A stretch of 64,000 nt of DNA from Cochleicola gelatinilyticus (GTDB lineage: Bacteria; Bacteroidota; Bacteroidia; Flavobacteriales; Flavobacteriaceae). The notes under the pieces were generated by a model. The model worked only from the letters and a program-made list of their open reading frames with translations, made no database searches and had not been told where the DNA came from. The translations under genes and the position numbers were made by a program. Below are positions 52,501 through 60,406 of the stretch, in pieces. The DNA is taken from contig NZ_LRXL01000026.1 in assembly GCF_001637325.1 (NCBI RefSeq), forward strand, positions 434,001 to 498,000, read 5' to 3'. Position 1 is the stretch's first letter, and the number at the start of each line of letters is the position of its first letter.

Positions 52501-53945
52501 GCATTGGCATCTTCTTGATGAATGTAATAAGTATTGTTACAAGCTACGAGTTTTACATCGTGCTTCTTTGCAAGATCGATTAATACGGGATTTACACGTC
52601 GCTCGTCTTCCTGTTCGTGACGCATAATCTCTACGTAAAGATCGTCACCAAACTGGTCTTTCCACCACAACAAAGCTTCTTCTGCTTGATTTTCACCAAT
52701 GTTTAAAATCTTACTTGGCACTTCTCCGTACAAACTTCCAGTTAATACAATAATATCGTCTTTGTATTTCTCGATCACCTTCCGATCAATACGCGGTACG
52801 TAATAAAATCCTTCTGTATAGGCGATCGAGGACATTTTTGCCAGGTTATGATATCCTTTTTTATTTTTTGCCAATAAGACAATTTGATATCCGTTGTCTT
52901 TATGGGATTTGTTGAGATGGTCTTCACACACAAAGAATTCGCACCCCACAATTGCTTTCAGCGATTTATGTTTGTCTTCTTCGGAAAGCGAATCGTTGTA
53001 ATTGTTAACAGAGCGTGTAAAATGAAATGCGCCCATCATGTTTCCCGTATCGGTAAGCGCTACTGCTGGCATTCCATCTTTAATAGCAGCATTTACAAGA
53101 TCTTGTGTGCTAGAGGTAGATTGTAATATTGAAAATTGAGAATGATTGTGTAAATGCGCAAAGGTAGTCTCCTGAAGCGTTTCGAGATTTTCTTTAATTT
53201 CTTCGGAAGAAAGGTCGTCTGTTTCAGTTTGAGCGTCAAGTTGCCTTCGAATTTTTTCTGAAGCTTTTTGCAGATTGATATGCTTTAACCCAATAAGCTG
53301 TATTTCCTTTGGATTTTCTTCTGAAAAATTCTCAAAATAATCTGGCTGAACGTCTAATTCTTCTGAAGTAAAAATACGTCGACGAACTAATTCTAAAAAG
53401 CACCGCGTTGTAGCTTCTACATCGGCAGTTGCATTGTGTGCTTCTGCAAATGGCTCGTTGAAAAGAAATTCGTGTAATTCTGTAAGAGTTGGAAGTTTAA
53501 ACTTTCCATAGCGACCCCCAGGCAATTGGCATAATTGCGCAGTGGTTTCGGTACAGGTATCTAATATGGCGGCATTCTCAAGCTTATTTTCAATTCCAAG
53601 GCGATGGTATTCTGCCCCCATGATGTTAAGATCGAACCCTACATTTTGACCCACAACAAATTTAGCTTTCGATAACGAGGCATTAAATTTTGCAATCATT
53701 TCCTCCAAAGTAATTCCTTCCTGTTGAGCCAACTCGGTAGAAATACCATGGATTTTTTCTGCGTCGAACGGAATGTTAAACCCTTCTGGTTTTATTAAGT
53801 AGTCTTGATGTTCGATTACATTCCCCATGGCATCATGCACCTGCCAAGCTATCTGTATACAACGAGGCCAATTGTCGGTGTCGGTAACCGGAGCATCCCA
53901 GCGTTTTGGCAATCCAGTGGTTTCGGTGTCGAAAATTAAATACAT
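49593..53945 (-). CDS. dnaE: DNA polymerase III alpha subunit with N-terminal proofreading exonuclease
   Basis: The ATG at 53945 gives MYLIFDTETTGLPKRW, a DEDD exonuclease start; the longer start at 53984 adds a stretch before this motif and is rejected. The order is exonuclease (about 1-195, including AHNATADVEATTRCF), PHP domain (FAHLHNHSQFSILQ), polymerase palm (GPGRGSAAGSVVAYCLWI, PDIDIDFDDEGR), tau/OB-fold tail. At about 1450 residues it is longer than the roughly 1160-residue E. coli DnaE. Fusion of DnaQ-like exonuclease to DnaE occurs in Bacteroidota. It copies the chromosome. Confidence 0.95.
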   Translation of the reverse strand: MYLIFDTETTGLPKRWDAPVTDTDNWPRCIQIAWQVHDAMGNVIEHQDYLIKPEGFNIPFDAEKIHGISTELAQQEGITLEEMIAKFNASLSKAKFVVGQNVGFDLNIMGAEYHRLGIENKLENAAILDTCTETTAQLCQLPGGRYGKFKLPTLTELHEFLFNEPFAEAHNATADVEATTRCFLELVRRRIFTSEELDVQPDYFENFSEENPKEIQLIGLKHINLQKASEKIRRQLDAQTETDDLSSEEIKENLETLQETTFAHLHNHSQFSILQSTSSTQDLVNAAIKDGMPAVALTDTGNMMGAFHFTRSVNNYNDSLSEEDKHKSLKAIVGCEFFVCEDHLNKSHKDNGYQIVLLAKNKKGYHNLAKMSSIAYTEGFYYVPRIDRKVIEKYKDDIIVLTGSLYGEVPSKILNIGENQAEEALLWWKDQFGDDLYVEIMRHEQEDERRVNPVLIDLAKKHDVKLVACNNTYYIHQEDANAHDILLCVKDGEKQATPIGRGRGYRYGLPNDAYYFKKQEEMKALFKDLPEAIENIAEVVDKIEPFSLQRDVLLPKFSIPSEFEDPKDAEDGGNRGENAYLKYLTFQGAKKRYGDLTSETEERINFELDVIEKTGYPGYFLITEDFIREARKMDVSVGPGRGSAAGSVVAYCLWITNIDPIKYDLLFERFLNPDRVSMPDIDIDFDDEGRSRVMDYVIEKYGANQVAQIITYGTMAAKSSIRDTARVLDLPLNDADRISKLIPNMTKLNKIFGMTDQELRKKFRSDELPKVNELLNLSEGSDLEAQTINQAKILEGSVRNTGIHACGVIITPSDITNFVPVATAKDSDLYVTQFDNSVVESAGLLKMDFLGLKTLTLIKDTVKLVKHKHDIDLDPDNFPLDDEKTYELFQRGETVGIFQYESAGMQKYMKELKPTVFADLIAMNALYRPGPLEYIPSFIRRKNGEETIEYDLPAMEEYLKETYGITVYQEQVMLLSQSLAGFTKGEADVLRKAMGKKQKAVLDKMKPQFIEQAAEKGHDPEKLEKIWKDWEAFASYAFNKSHSTCYAWIAYQTAYLKAHYPAEYMAAVLSNNMSDIKQVTFFMEECKRMGMEVLGPDVNESFYKFTVNDRGAVRFGMGAIKGVGGNAVATIVEHRKDGKYKSIFDLSKRIDLRAANKKAFENLALAGGFDSFDTHRAQYLHDDGDGVMFLEKVLKYASKYQDTQNSSQVSLFGDASEVQIPEPEVPPCESWGTMQKLKLEKEVVGVYISGHPLDDFKIEMKSFTNCKVADFNELEKYVNRELCFGGIVSDVQHRESKAGKGWAIFTVEDYEDSYEFKIFGEEYLKLRHFLVPNSFIYGRVFVKEGWTNRDTGKKGDPRLQYNSMQLLHDVMDSQARKLTIQMPIEDLEAGKIDMLKDLFTEHKGEKQLHFTIYEVENKVKLSMPSRKTKITISNELLNRLQEEQVKYRLN

Positions 53946-54102
53946 ATGCAAATGTGGAGTTAAGGATTTGGAAGGAAGAAACATTGAAAACCACCCAAAT
54001 AAACATGATTAATGAGTGCGATCCTTCCGAAGTAAAAATAAAAAAAATAGCACGAAAACTCGTCTTAAAGTTTTGAAGAGTTGTTCACAACACGGCATAA
54101 AA

Positions 54103-54125
54103 AAAGACCGAATACATCGGTCTTT
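54103..54125 (-). terminator. Terminator downstream of the first DUF2383 gene
   Basis: A perfect 9-bp stem AAAGACCGA/TCGGTCTTT has a 5-base loop. Almost the same hairpin follows the second DUF2383 gene at 54759-54782. Confidence 0.85.
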
Positions 54126-54148
54126 CTGTCTGTCTTTTTTCTAAAAAA

Positions 54149-54601
54149 TTATTTGTTTTCCCACGCCTCTAAAGATCTTGCATCTGCTAGAGCTTTTTGT
54201 ACCGACTGCACTTGATTTTTTATTAGGTTTTGTGTAGTAGGAGCTAAGGTTGCATCAGAAAGTATTTCATTATATTCCTCTACAGCTGCCTCTTCTCCTC
54301 GAACTACTTCTTCGAGCATAGCTTTATCATCATTTGCCGAAAATGTATCCTTAACACTCATCCACGCACGGTGTAAATCTCCTTTTAGACTGGTTCCTTT
54401 GTCTACATCACCTCCAGTACTTTTAATTTCGTTTTTTAAAGCATGACCAAAATCATACCTGTTTTGAGCTTGATTGGTAAAATATCCTTTTAGCTCAGGG
54501 TTCTTAGTGAGATCGGCCGCTTTTTTATACCCCTTTTCCGCATCGTAATTTTTAGTAATTAGTTCGTTTAATTGTCCGTTTAATTTTTCTAAGTTATTCA
54601 T
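54149..54601 (-). CDS. DUF2383/PA2169-type four-helix-bundle protein (copy 1)
   Basis: The 150-residue protein has the family's start LNELITKNYDAEKGYKKAAD and the segment RGEEAAVEEYNEIL, which place Glu residues in a ferritin-like bundle. The family is of unknown function; members are often made under stress. It is a paralogue of the gene upstream at 54805 and carries its own terminator. Confidence 0.9.
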   Translation of the reverse strand: MNNLEKLNGQLNELITKNYDAEKGYKKAADLTKNPELKGYFTNQAQNRYDFGHALKNEIKSTGGDVDKGTSLKGDLHRAWMSVKDTFSANDDKAMLEEVVRGEEAAVEEYNEILSDATLAPTTQNLIKNQVQSVQKALADARSLEAWENK

Positions 54602-54758
54602 AGCTTTTAATTTTAGTTAATTGTTTACTCTTTTTCTTATCCTAAAGATACAGAAGCTTACCCTAGCCAAAACAATAATTAACCTTGGCTTAACGGCGTT
54701 TAACAAAGTTTAACTCAAAAGGAGCTTTGAGGTTACACCAAAAATAAAACGCATAAAA

Positions 54759-54782
54759 AAGACCGAACATACATTCGGTCTT
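54759..54782 (-). terminator. Terminator downstream of the second DUF2383 gene
   Basis: A 9-bp stem AAGACCGAA/TTCGGTCTT has a 6-base loop. It shares the GACCGA core with the hairpin at 54103-54125. Confidence 0.82.
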
Positions 54783-54804
54783 CACTTTATATAGCAACTT
54801 CCAT

Positions 54805-55254
54805 TTATGAGACAATTGCTTCAAAATTTCTTGCGTTCTCAAGCGCTTTTTCAACACTTATACGTTGTTGGTTAAGAATCGCTTTTGTTGTTGGAGGCAA
54901 CGTAACATCGTTAACAATCTCAGTATATTCGTCAAGTGCATTTTTTTCACCTTTCTTAACTTCTTTTAGTATTGCTTCTTCATCATTAGAAGTGAATGTA
55001 GATTTAATATCCATCCAAGTCCGATGCATATCTCCTGTTACACTAGTTCCTTTTTCTGGGACTTCTCCATAATTTCTAATTTCAGTCTTTAATTCATGAC
55101 CAAAATCGTATCTCCGTTGTGCTTGATCTGTAAAAAATTGCTTTAACTTAGAATTAGTCACGATGTCTGCAGCTTTTTTATAGCCTTTTTCAGCATCGTA
55201 ATTTTTAGTTAGGAGATCATTTAAATTTTTCGACATTTTATCAGTATACTTCAT
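54805..55254 (-). CDS. DUF2383/PA2169-type four-helix-bundle protein (copy 2)
   Basis: The ATG at 55254 (MKYTDKMSKNLNDLLTKN) aligns in length with the start of copy 1; longer starts to 55365 add unlike sequence. The 149-residue protein shares TKNYDAEKGYKKAADI and KKGEKNALDEYTEIV with copy 1. Both genes are on the same strand with 200 bp between them and separate terminators, so they appear to be a tandem duplication that has diverged. Confidence 0.9.
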   Translation of the reverse strand: MKYTDKMSKNLNDLLTKNYDAEKGYKKAADIVTNSKLKQFFTDQAQRRYDFGHELKTEIRNYGEVPEKGTSVTGDMHRTWMDIKSTFTSNDEEAILKEVKKGEKNALDEYTEIVNDVTLPPTTKAILNQQRISVEKALENARNFEAIVS

Positions 55255-55446
55255 CATCAATATTTTAATAATGCAACCATTTTTTTTTGATAAATCCAAA
55301 TAAAGATCGTTGCTTAACTTTAATTCGACATACCTTAATATACTAACAACAAAGGGGTTTCGCAACCTTTTAACGTAAGCTTGTGAGGATTTAACAGCGT
55401 TTAACTGTTTGAAATAAATTGAATTAACTACTTAGGAAGAAAAATA

Positions 55447-56235
55447 TTAATACGAGACATTAAATTGCCCTAAAGATATGGTGTGAGAATCGGTATTAAA
55501 TGAAAATGCTCCGCTAATTCGCCTCATGGCAGGATCATGATTCGTAATATTTAAATTGCCAGAAACGGCAGTTTCAGATTCATTGTTTAAAGAGTATTTA
55601 AAAATAAAATCTGTTCGAGGTAACGAATAACTACCTGCTTCCACTTCTACAGGTAATCGAATTGAAAGAAGTTTGTTTGGTGTGCTTCCCTTAATGATAA
55701 TACTGTTTTCTTCACGAGAAGCTGAAATAGTAAAAGGGTTAAAATTATCGCCATTAATACGCGCTAAAAGAGTTCCTGCAACTTGATCCACATCTTCTGC
55801 AAAATACGGAACTTCAAAAAAAGCTCCTCTTTGAACTACTAATGTATCTATGCCATTCTGGATTGCTCTAAATTTGAACGTTCCTGTGAGTGTTTTTCCA
55901 ACTTCATCCCAATTAGAAATAACGATCTCTCCTAGACCATTAGGACTCGTACTAAAAGTATTTCCATTAAAATCCTCGAAAGAAGCATAATTAACTGAGT
56001 TTTCACCAAGTTCATACACCGCTGGATTTCCCCTTTGAATACGCAATGTTAAAAGTTCCCTTTGAGTCACGCCTTGAATTAAAAAGCTACCGTCCGTATT
56101 TTCTGTAGCTCGCGCATCAATTGCTCGATATAATTCAGAATTTAAGATCCCTTGAAGTGCAGGGTCATTTCTCTCTACATTTTCACAACCTGAAAGAACA
56201 GGTACAATCAACAATAGGGCGTAAATAAATCTCAT
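55447..56235 (-). CDS. DUF6252-like lipoprotein
   Basis: The lipobox VLSGCEN (Cys17) marks an SPII lipoprotein of 262 residues. Two similar beta-rich halves (about 45-140 and 150-262) share the order GSF/NS, LLTLRI/LLSIRL, then GxF.FN at the end, consistent with a repeated domain of the DUF6252 kind. Function unknown. It is divergent from rpsP with 146 bp between. Confidence 0.78.
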   Translation of the reverse strand: MRFIYALLLIVPVLSGCENVERNDPALQGILNSELYRAIDARATENTDGSFLIQGVTQRELLTLRIQRGNPAVYELGENSVNYASFEDFNGNTFSTSPNGLGEIVISNWDEVGKTLTGTFKFRAIQNGIDTLVVQRGAFFEVPYFAEDVDQVAGTLLARINGDNFNPFTISASREENSIIIKGSTPNKLLSIRLPVEVEAGSYSLPRTDFIFKYSLNNESETAVSGNLNITNHDPAMRRISGAFSFNTDSHTISLGQFNVSY

Positions 56236-56287
56236 AGCGGTTAACTTTTCAAAGCACTTGACAAATGTAAAAGAAAAACTTTAATCT

Positions 56288-56320
56288 CTTGAATCCCAAT
56301 TAAAAAATATACTATCTTTG
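56288..56320 (+). promoter_or_regulatory. rpsP promoter
   Basis: TTG (56289-56291, in CTTG) and TATCTTTG (56313-56320) are 25 bp apart start to start, matching the TTTG / TAnnTTTG pattern. The leader then contains a small GAGGT/ACCTC hairpin before the ATG at 56382. Confidence 0.6.
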
Positions 56321-56381
56321 CCGTCCGTTAAATCGGAACTAATAATTATAACCGAGGTCGCGTACCTCAAAAATTAATTGT

Positions 56382-56966
56382 ATGCCTGTAAAAATCAGAT
56401 TACAAAGACACGGTAAAAAAGGAAAACCTTTTTACTGGATCGTAGCAGCAGATGCTCGCTCAAAGAGAGATGGTAAATACCTAGACAAATTAGGAATTTA
56501 CAATCCGAATGTAAACCCTGCACAAATCGAACTAGATATCGATGGTGCTGTAAAGTGGCTTCAAAATGGAGCACAACCAACCGATACTGCTCGTGCTATC
56601 CTTTCTTATAAAGGAGCAATGATGAAAAATCATTTAGCTGGTGGTGTTCGTAAAGGTGCTTTTACTGAAGAACAAGCTGAAGAAAAATTCAATGCTTGGG
56701 TTGAAGAAAAAGGAAAAACTGTTGAGGCTAAGAAATCGAAAGTTTCTGAAGCTAAAGACAAATTAAAAGCAGAAGCTCTTGTTGCTGAAAAAGCAGTGAA
56801 CGAAAAGCGTGCTGCTGAAGCGGAAGCTGCCAATGCTCCTGAAGTAGTTGAAGAAGCTACAGAAGAAACAGCAGAAGCAACTGAAACTGAAACAGCTGCT
56901 GAAACTGAAGCATCTCCTATCGAGGAAGCTGCTGCAGAAGCAAAAGCTGAAGACAAAAAAGACTAA
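56382..56966 (+). CDS. rpsP: 30S ribosomal protein S16 with long acidic C-terminal tail
   Basis: Residues 1-80 match S16 (MPVKIRLQRHGKKGKPFYWI, KYLDKLGIYNPN). Typical bacterial S16 ends near residue 80-90; here a further about 100 residues form a Lys/Ala helix (about 100-145) and then an acidic Glu/Ala/Thr tail to residue 194. Such extended S16 tails occur in Bacteroidota and are probably flexible. rimM follows after 13 bp, as is common. Confidence 0.96.
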   Translation: MPVKIRLQRHGKKGKPFYWIVAADARSKRDGKYLDKLGIYNPNVNPAQIELDIDGAVKWLQNGAQPTDTARAILSYKGAMMKNHLAGGVRKGAFTEEQAEEKFNAWVEEKGKTVEAKKSKVSEAKDKLKAEALVAEKAVNEKRAAEAEAANAPEVVEEATEETAEATETETAAETEASPIEEAAAEAKAEDKKD

Positions 56967-56979
56967 ATTCGCAACAACG

Positions 56980-57504
56980 ATGCAAAAGGAAGATTGTTTC
57001 TACTTAGGCAAAGTTGTCAAAAAATATAGTTTTAAAGGAGAGTTGCTTGTCAAACTTGACACCGACGAACCTGAATTATTTACTAAAATGGAATCGGTTT
57101 TTGTGGAACTACACAAAACACTGATTCCATTTTTTATTATACAAAGCTCATTACACAAATCACTACTTCTTCGCGTAAAATTTGAAGATGTAAATTCCGA
57201 AGAAGATGCAGATGCTCTTTTAGGCAAAGAATTGTTTCTTCCGTTAAGCTTTCTTCCACCACTCACCGGAACTAAATTTTATTATCACGAAGTTATCGGA
57301 TTTAAAGTTGAAGATGAAACCTATGGTGATGCTGGTATTATTAAGGGTGTAAACGATGCTACGGCACAACACTTGTTTATTATCGAAAAAGACGGTAAAG
57401 AAATTCTTATTCCTATCAACGATCATTTTATTAAACAAGTGGATCGTAAAAATAAAGTCATGCATCTCGATGTCCCAGAAGGTCTTATAGATATCTACCT
57501 TTAA
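56980..57504 (+). CDS. rimM: Ribosome maturation factor RimM
   Basis: The ATG at 56980 gives MQKEDCFYLGKVVKKYSFKGELLVK, the standard start; an earlier in-frame start at 56848 lies inside rpsP. The 174-residue protein has the RimM N-terminal barrel and the C-terminal PRC-barrel (YYHEVIGFKVEDETYGDAG, IPINDHFIKQVD). RimM helps 16S head-domain assembly and works next to S16. Confidence 0.95.
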   Translation: MQKEDCFYLGKVVKKYSFKGELLVKLDTDEPELFTKMESVFVELHKTLIPFFIIQSSLHKSLLLRVKFEDVNSEEDADALLGKELFLPLSFLPPLTGTKFYYHEVIGFKVEDETYGDAGIIKGVNDATAQHLFIIEKDGKEILIPINDHFIKQVDRKNKVMHLDVPEGLIDIYL

Positions 57505-57569
57505 ATATCTAAATTCGTGTTGCTGTTTTAAAGAATTACCTTCTCTTCTAGTATCTAAATTATCTTTCT

Positions 57570-58286
57570 GTGTCCAAACCCTTTCAGTTTAAAGAATTCA
57601 CCATACATCAAGAGCGATGTGCAATGAAAGTAGGAACCGATGGTGTTCTCTTAGGCGCATGGGTTTCTTTAGAACACAACCCCCAATCAATTTTCGACAT
57701 TGGTGCTGGAACCGGATTGATTGCATTACAACTGGCACAAAGAAGTGCTGCTGAAACAATAGATGCCATTGAGATCGATACTGATGCCTATGAGCAATGT
57801 GTTGAAAATTTCGAGGGCTCACCTTGGGCCGATCGATTGTTTTGCTATCATGCTTCCCTTCAAGAATTTGTGATAGAGATGGAAGACGAGTCGTACGATC
57901 TCATTATTTCTAATCCGCCGTTTTATACAGACGATTATAAGACTGAAGACGCTGCTCGCGATGCGGCACGTTTCACAGACACGCTCCCTTTCGAACATCT
58001 TATTGGTGCTGTGCATCAATTACTTTCAAAAGATGGTGTTTTTGCTACTATTCTTCCCATAAAAGAGAAAGCCCACTTTATTTCATTAGCTTCAGAAGCG
58101 GGTTTATTTCCAAAACGGATTTGTAATGTAAAGGGAAGTAGTACTTCCGAAGAAAAAAGAGTATTGCTAGAATTTTCCTTTACCGAAACAACTCCCAAAC
58201 TTGAAACGCTGACTCTAGAATTGGCACGACACGAATACACCGAGGACTATCTTAATTTAGTACGTGATTTTTATTTGAAACTGTAG
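57570..58286 (+). CDS. trmN6: tRNA1(Val) A37 N6-methyltransferase TrmN6-type
   Basis: The start is GTG at 57570 (MSKPFQFKEFTIHQERCAMK), with no better ATG before the conserved RCAMKVGTDGVLLG. The 238-residue class I SAM methyltransferase has FDIGAGTGLIALQLA (SAM-binding) and the N6-adenine catalytic motif SNPPF. In E. coli the equivalent (YfiC) methylates A37 of tRNA1Val. It follows rimM by 65 bp on the same strand. Confidence 0.9.
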   Translation: MSKPFQFKEFTIHQERCAMKVGTDGVLLGAWVSLEHNPQSIFDIGAGTGLIALQLAQRSAAETIDAIEIDTDAYEQCVENFEGSPWADRLFCYHASLQEFVIEMEDESYDLIISNPPFYTDDYKTEDAARDAARFTDTLPFEHLIGAVHQLLSKDGVFATILPIKEKAHFISLASEAGLFPKRICNVKGSSTSEEKRVLLEFSFTETTPKLETLTLELARHEYTEDYLNLVRDFYLKL

Positions 58287-58335
58287 GTCGTTCGGGTTGC
58301 GATTTTTACATTTGTATTCCTAAAATATTCCGAAT

Positions 58336-59514
58336 ATGAAACCCGACCTTTTTGAAGCTCCTGATTATTATCAATTGGACGATCTGTTAACAGACGAACA
58401 TAAATTAGTGCGTGATGCTGCCCGCGAATGGGTGAAGCGTGATGTCTCTCCTATTATCGAAGAATACGCTCAAAAAGCAGAATTCCCAGAACAAATAATT
58501 AAAGGACTTGCTGATATTGGTGCTTTTGGACCCTATATCCCAGAAGAATACGGTGGTGCAGGACTAGACCAGATCGCTTACGGTTTGATCATGCAAGAGA
58601 TCGAGCGTGGCGACAGCGGGGTTCGTAGTACGGCTTCTGTACAATCTTCGTTAGTGATGTACCCAATTTGGAAATATGGCGACGAAGCACAACGCAAAAA
58701 GTTTCTTCCAAAACTTGCCAGTGGTGAGTGGATGGGATCGTTTGGATTAACAGAGCCAGATCATGGTTCGAATCCAGCAGGTATGACGACCAACTTTAAA
58801 GATATGGGAGACCACTATCTATTAAATGGTGCAAAAATGTGGATCTCTAACGCTCCTTTTTGTCAAGTAGCGGTTGTGTGGGCTAAAAATGAAGAAGGCC
58901 GTATTCACGGATTAATTGTTGAACGTGGAATGGAAGGTTTTTCAACTCCAGAAACACACAATAAATGGTCATTACGTGCGTCTGCTACAGGAGAACTTAT
59001 TTTCGATAATGTAAAAGTGCCAAAAGAGAACTTGCTTCCAAACAAATCTGGATTGGGTGCACCTCTTGGCTGTCTTGATTCTGCTCGTTTCGGAATTGCA
59101 TGGGGCGCTATTGGGGCTGCGATGGACTGCTATGATACAGCATTGCGCTATTCGAAAGAGAGAAATCAATTCGGAAAGCCAATTGGTGGATTCCAGTTGC
59201 AACAAAAGAAACTTGCCGAAATGATTACAGAGATCACCAAAGCACAATTACTCGCTTGGAGACTAGGAGTACTTCGTAATGAAGGGAAAGCAACTTCTGC
59301 CCAAATCTCAATGGCAAAGCGTAATAATGTAGATATGGCAATTAATATAGCTAGAGAAGCGCGCCAAATGCTCGGCGGAATGGGAATCACTGGCGAATAC
59401 AGCATCATGCGCCACATGATGAATTTGGAAAGTGTAATTACCTACGAAGGTACACACGATATTCATTTACTTATAACCGGATTAGACGTTACAGGCTTAA
59501 ATGCCTTTAAATAA
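58336..59514 (+). CDS. Glutaryl-CoA dehydrogenase-type acyl-CoA dehydrogenase
   Basis: The 392-residue flavoprotein has the acyl-CoA dehydrogenase folds with FGLTEPDHGSNPAGM, RSTASVQSSLVM (the GCDH-type substrate region) and TYEGTHDIH, which holds the catalytic glutamate in the GCDH position. Human-type glutaryl-CoA dehydrogenase makes crotonyl-CoA from glutaryl-CoA in lysine and tryptophan breakdown. No pathway partner is adjacent. A TAnnTTTG box at 58308-58315 lies before it, and a terminator follows. Confidence 0.9.
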   Translation: MKPDLFEAPDYYQLDDLLTDEHKLVRDAAREWVKRDVSPIIEEYAQKAEFPEQIIKGLADIGAFGPYIPEEYGGAGLDQIAYGLIMQEIERGDSGVRSTASVQSSLVMYPIWKYGDEAQRKKFLPKLASGEWMGSFGLTEPDHGSNPAGMTTNFKDMGDHYLLNGAKMWISNAPFCQVAVVWAKNEEGRIHGLIVERGMEGFSTPETHNKWSLRASATGELIFDNVKVPKENLLPNKSGLGAPLGCLDSARFGIAWGAIGAAMDCYDTALRYSKERNQFGKPIGGFQLQQKKLAEMITEITKAQLLAWRLGVLRNEGKATSAQISMAKRNNVDMAINIAREARQMLGGMGITGEYSIMRHMMNLESVITYEGTHDIHLLITGLDVTGLNAFK

Positions 59515-59538
59515 AAGCGACTCATATTAAACTTTTCC

Positions 59539-59570
59539 TAAAGGCTTTATCTACCAAGATGAAGCCTTTA
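59539..59570 (+). terminator. Terminator of the acyl-CoA dehydrogenase gene
   Basis: TAAAGGCTT (59539-59547) pairs with AAGCCTTTA (59562-59570), followed by six T. The right arm contains the ATG at 59559, so that ATG is probably not the next gene's start. Confidence 0.85.
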
Positions 59571-59591
59571 TTTTTGCATAAAAATACTTTT

Positions 59592-60368
59592 ATGATCGCT
59601 CAAATAAATAAGCGGGTTTCTGGCTATCGAACAACACTCCTCAACCATCCACTCTATTCTGAAATAAAAACGCCTCAGCAATTACAGGTATTTATGGAAT
59701 ATCACGTGTTTGCAGTCTGGGATTTTATGTCGTTGTTAAAAGCGCTTCAGAGCGGGCTCACTTGCACTACACTTCCTTGGAAACCTGTTGGAAATCCTGA
59801 AACTCGGTATTTAATAAACGAAATCGTGCTGGCAGAAGAAACAGATATTAATCGGAAAGGAGAACGTCAAAGCCATTTTGAAATGTATCTCGACGCCATG
59901 AAGAAAGCAAATGCCAACACAAAACCCATTCATGATCTACTTACAGATTTAGATGCTTCTGAAAACATTATAAAAACATTAAAAAAACAAAAACTTCCAA
60001 AAGCAATCGTGGAGTTTTTAACCTTTACATTTCAAACCATTACTGAAGGAAAGCTCCACTGCATTGCAGCTGCATTTACCTTTGGAAGAGAAGATCTTAT
60101 TCCGCAGATGTTTACTTCTATTATTACTAAGATCCAACAGAACTTTCCGAAGGAAGATCTAACCGATTTTAAATATTACTTCGATCGGCATATCGAATTA
60201 GACGAGGATGAACACGGCCCTATGGCGCTTCAAATGATTGAGAATCTCTGCGGAAATGATGCAAAAAAATGGCACGAAGTAGAAAAAACAGTGGTTGCTT
60301 CACTTCAAGCTAGAGAAGTATTATGGGAAGGTATACTTTCAGAAATATTAGATCCTGAATTTGCGTAA
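59592..60368 (+). CDS. DUF3050 family protein (haem-oxygenase-like fold candidate)
   Basis: The ATG at 59592 gives MIAQINKRVSGYRTTLLNHP; an earlier ATG at 59559 lies in the preceding terminator. The 258-residue protein fits DUF3050: VFMEYHVFAVWDFMSLLKALQ, ERQSHFEMYLDAM and FDRHIELDEDEHGPMALQM. The spacing of Glu and His in these segments resembles the metal ligands of haem-oxygenase-like di-iron enzymes. That link is inference. Function unknown. Confidence 0.82.
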   Translation: MIAQINKRVSGYRTTLLNHPLYSEIKTPQQLQVFMEYHVFAVWDFMSLLKALQSGLTCTTLPWKPVGNPETRYLINEIVLAEETDINRKGERQSHFEMYLDAMKKANANTKPIHDLLTDLDASENIIKTLKKQKLPKAIVEFLTFTFQTITEGKLHCIAAAFTFGREDLIPQMFTSIITKIQQNFPKEDLTDFKYYFDRHIELDEDEHGPMALQMIENLCGNDAKKWHEVEKTVVASLQAREVLWEGILSEILDPEFA

Positions 60369-60406
60369 CACCTTCGTCATATCGTATCTTTAAAAAAAGA
60401 AATGGT

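Noticed and set aside
56848-56979. Upstream extension of rimM
   Set aside because: It is a Lys/Leu-rich out-of-frame reading of the rpsP tail; the normal RimM start is at 56980.
58308-58315. TACATTTG box as a complete promoter of the acyl-CoA dehydrogenase gene
   Set aside because: The -7 pattern fits but no TTTG is at the proper distance (nearest is 33 bp away start to start), so it was not listed as a full promoter.
59559-59591. ATG at 59559 as start of the DUF3050 gene
   Set aside because: It lies in the right arm of the preceding terminator; ATG 59592 fits the family start better.
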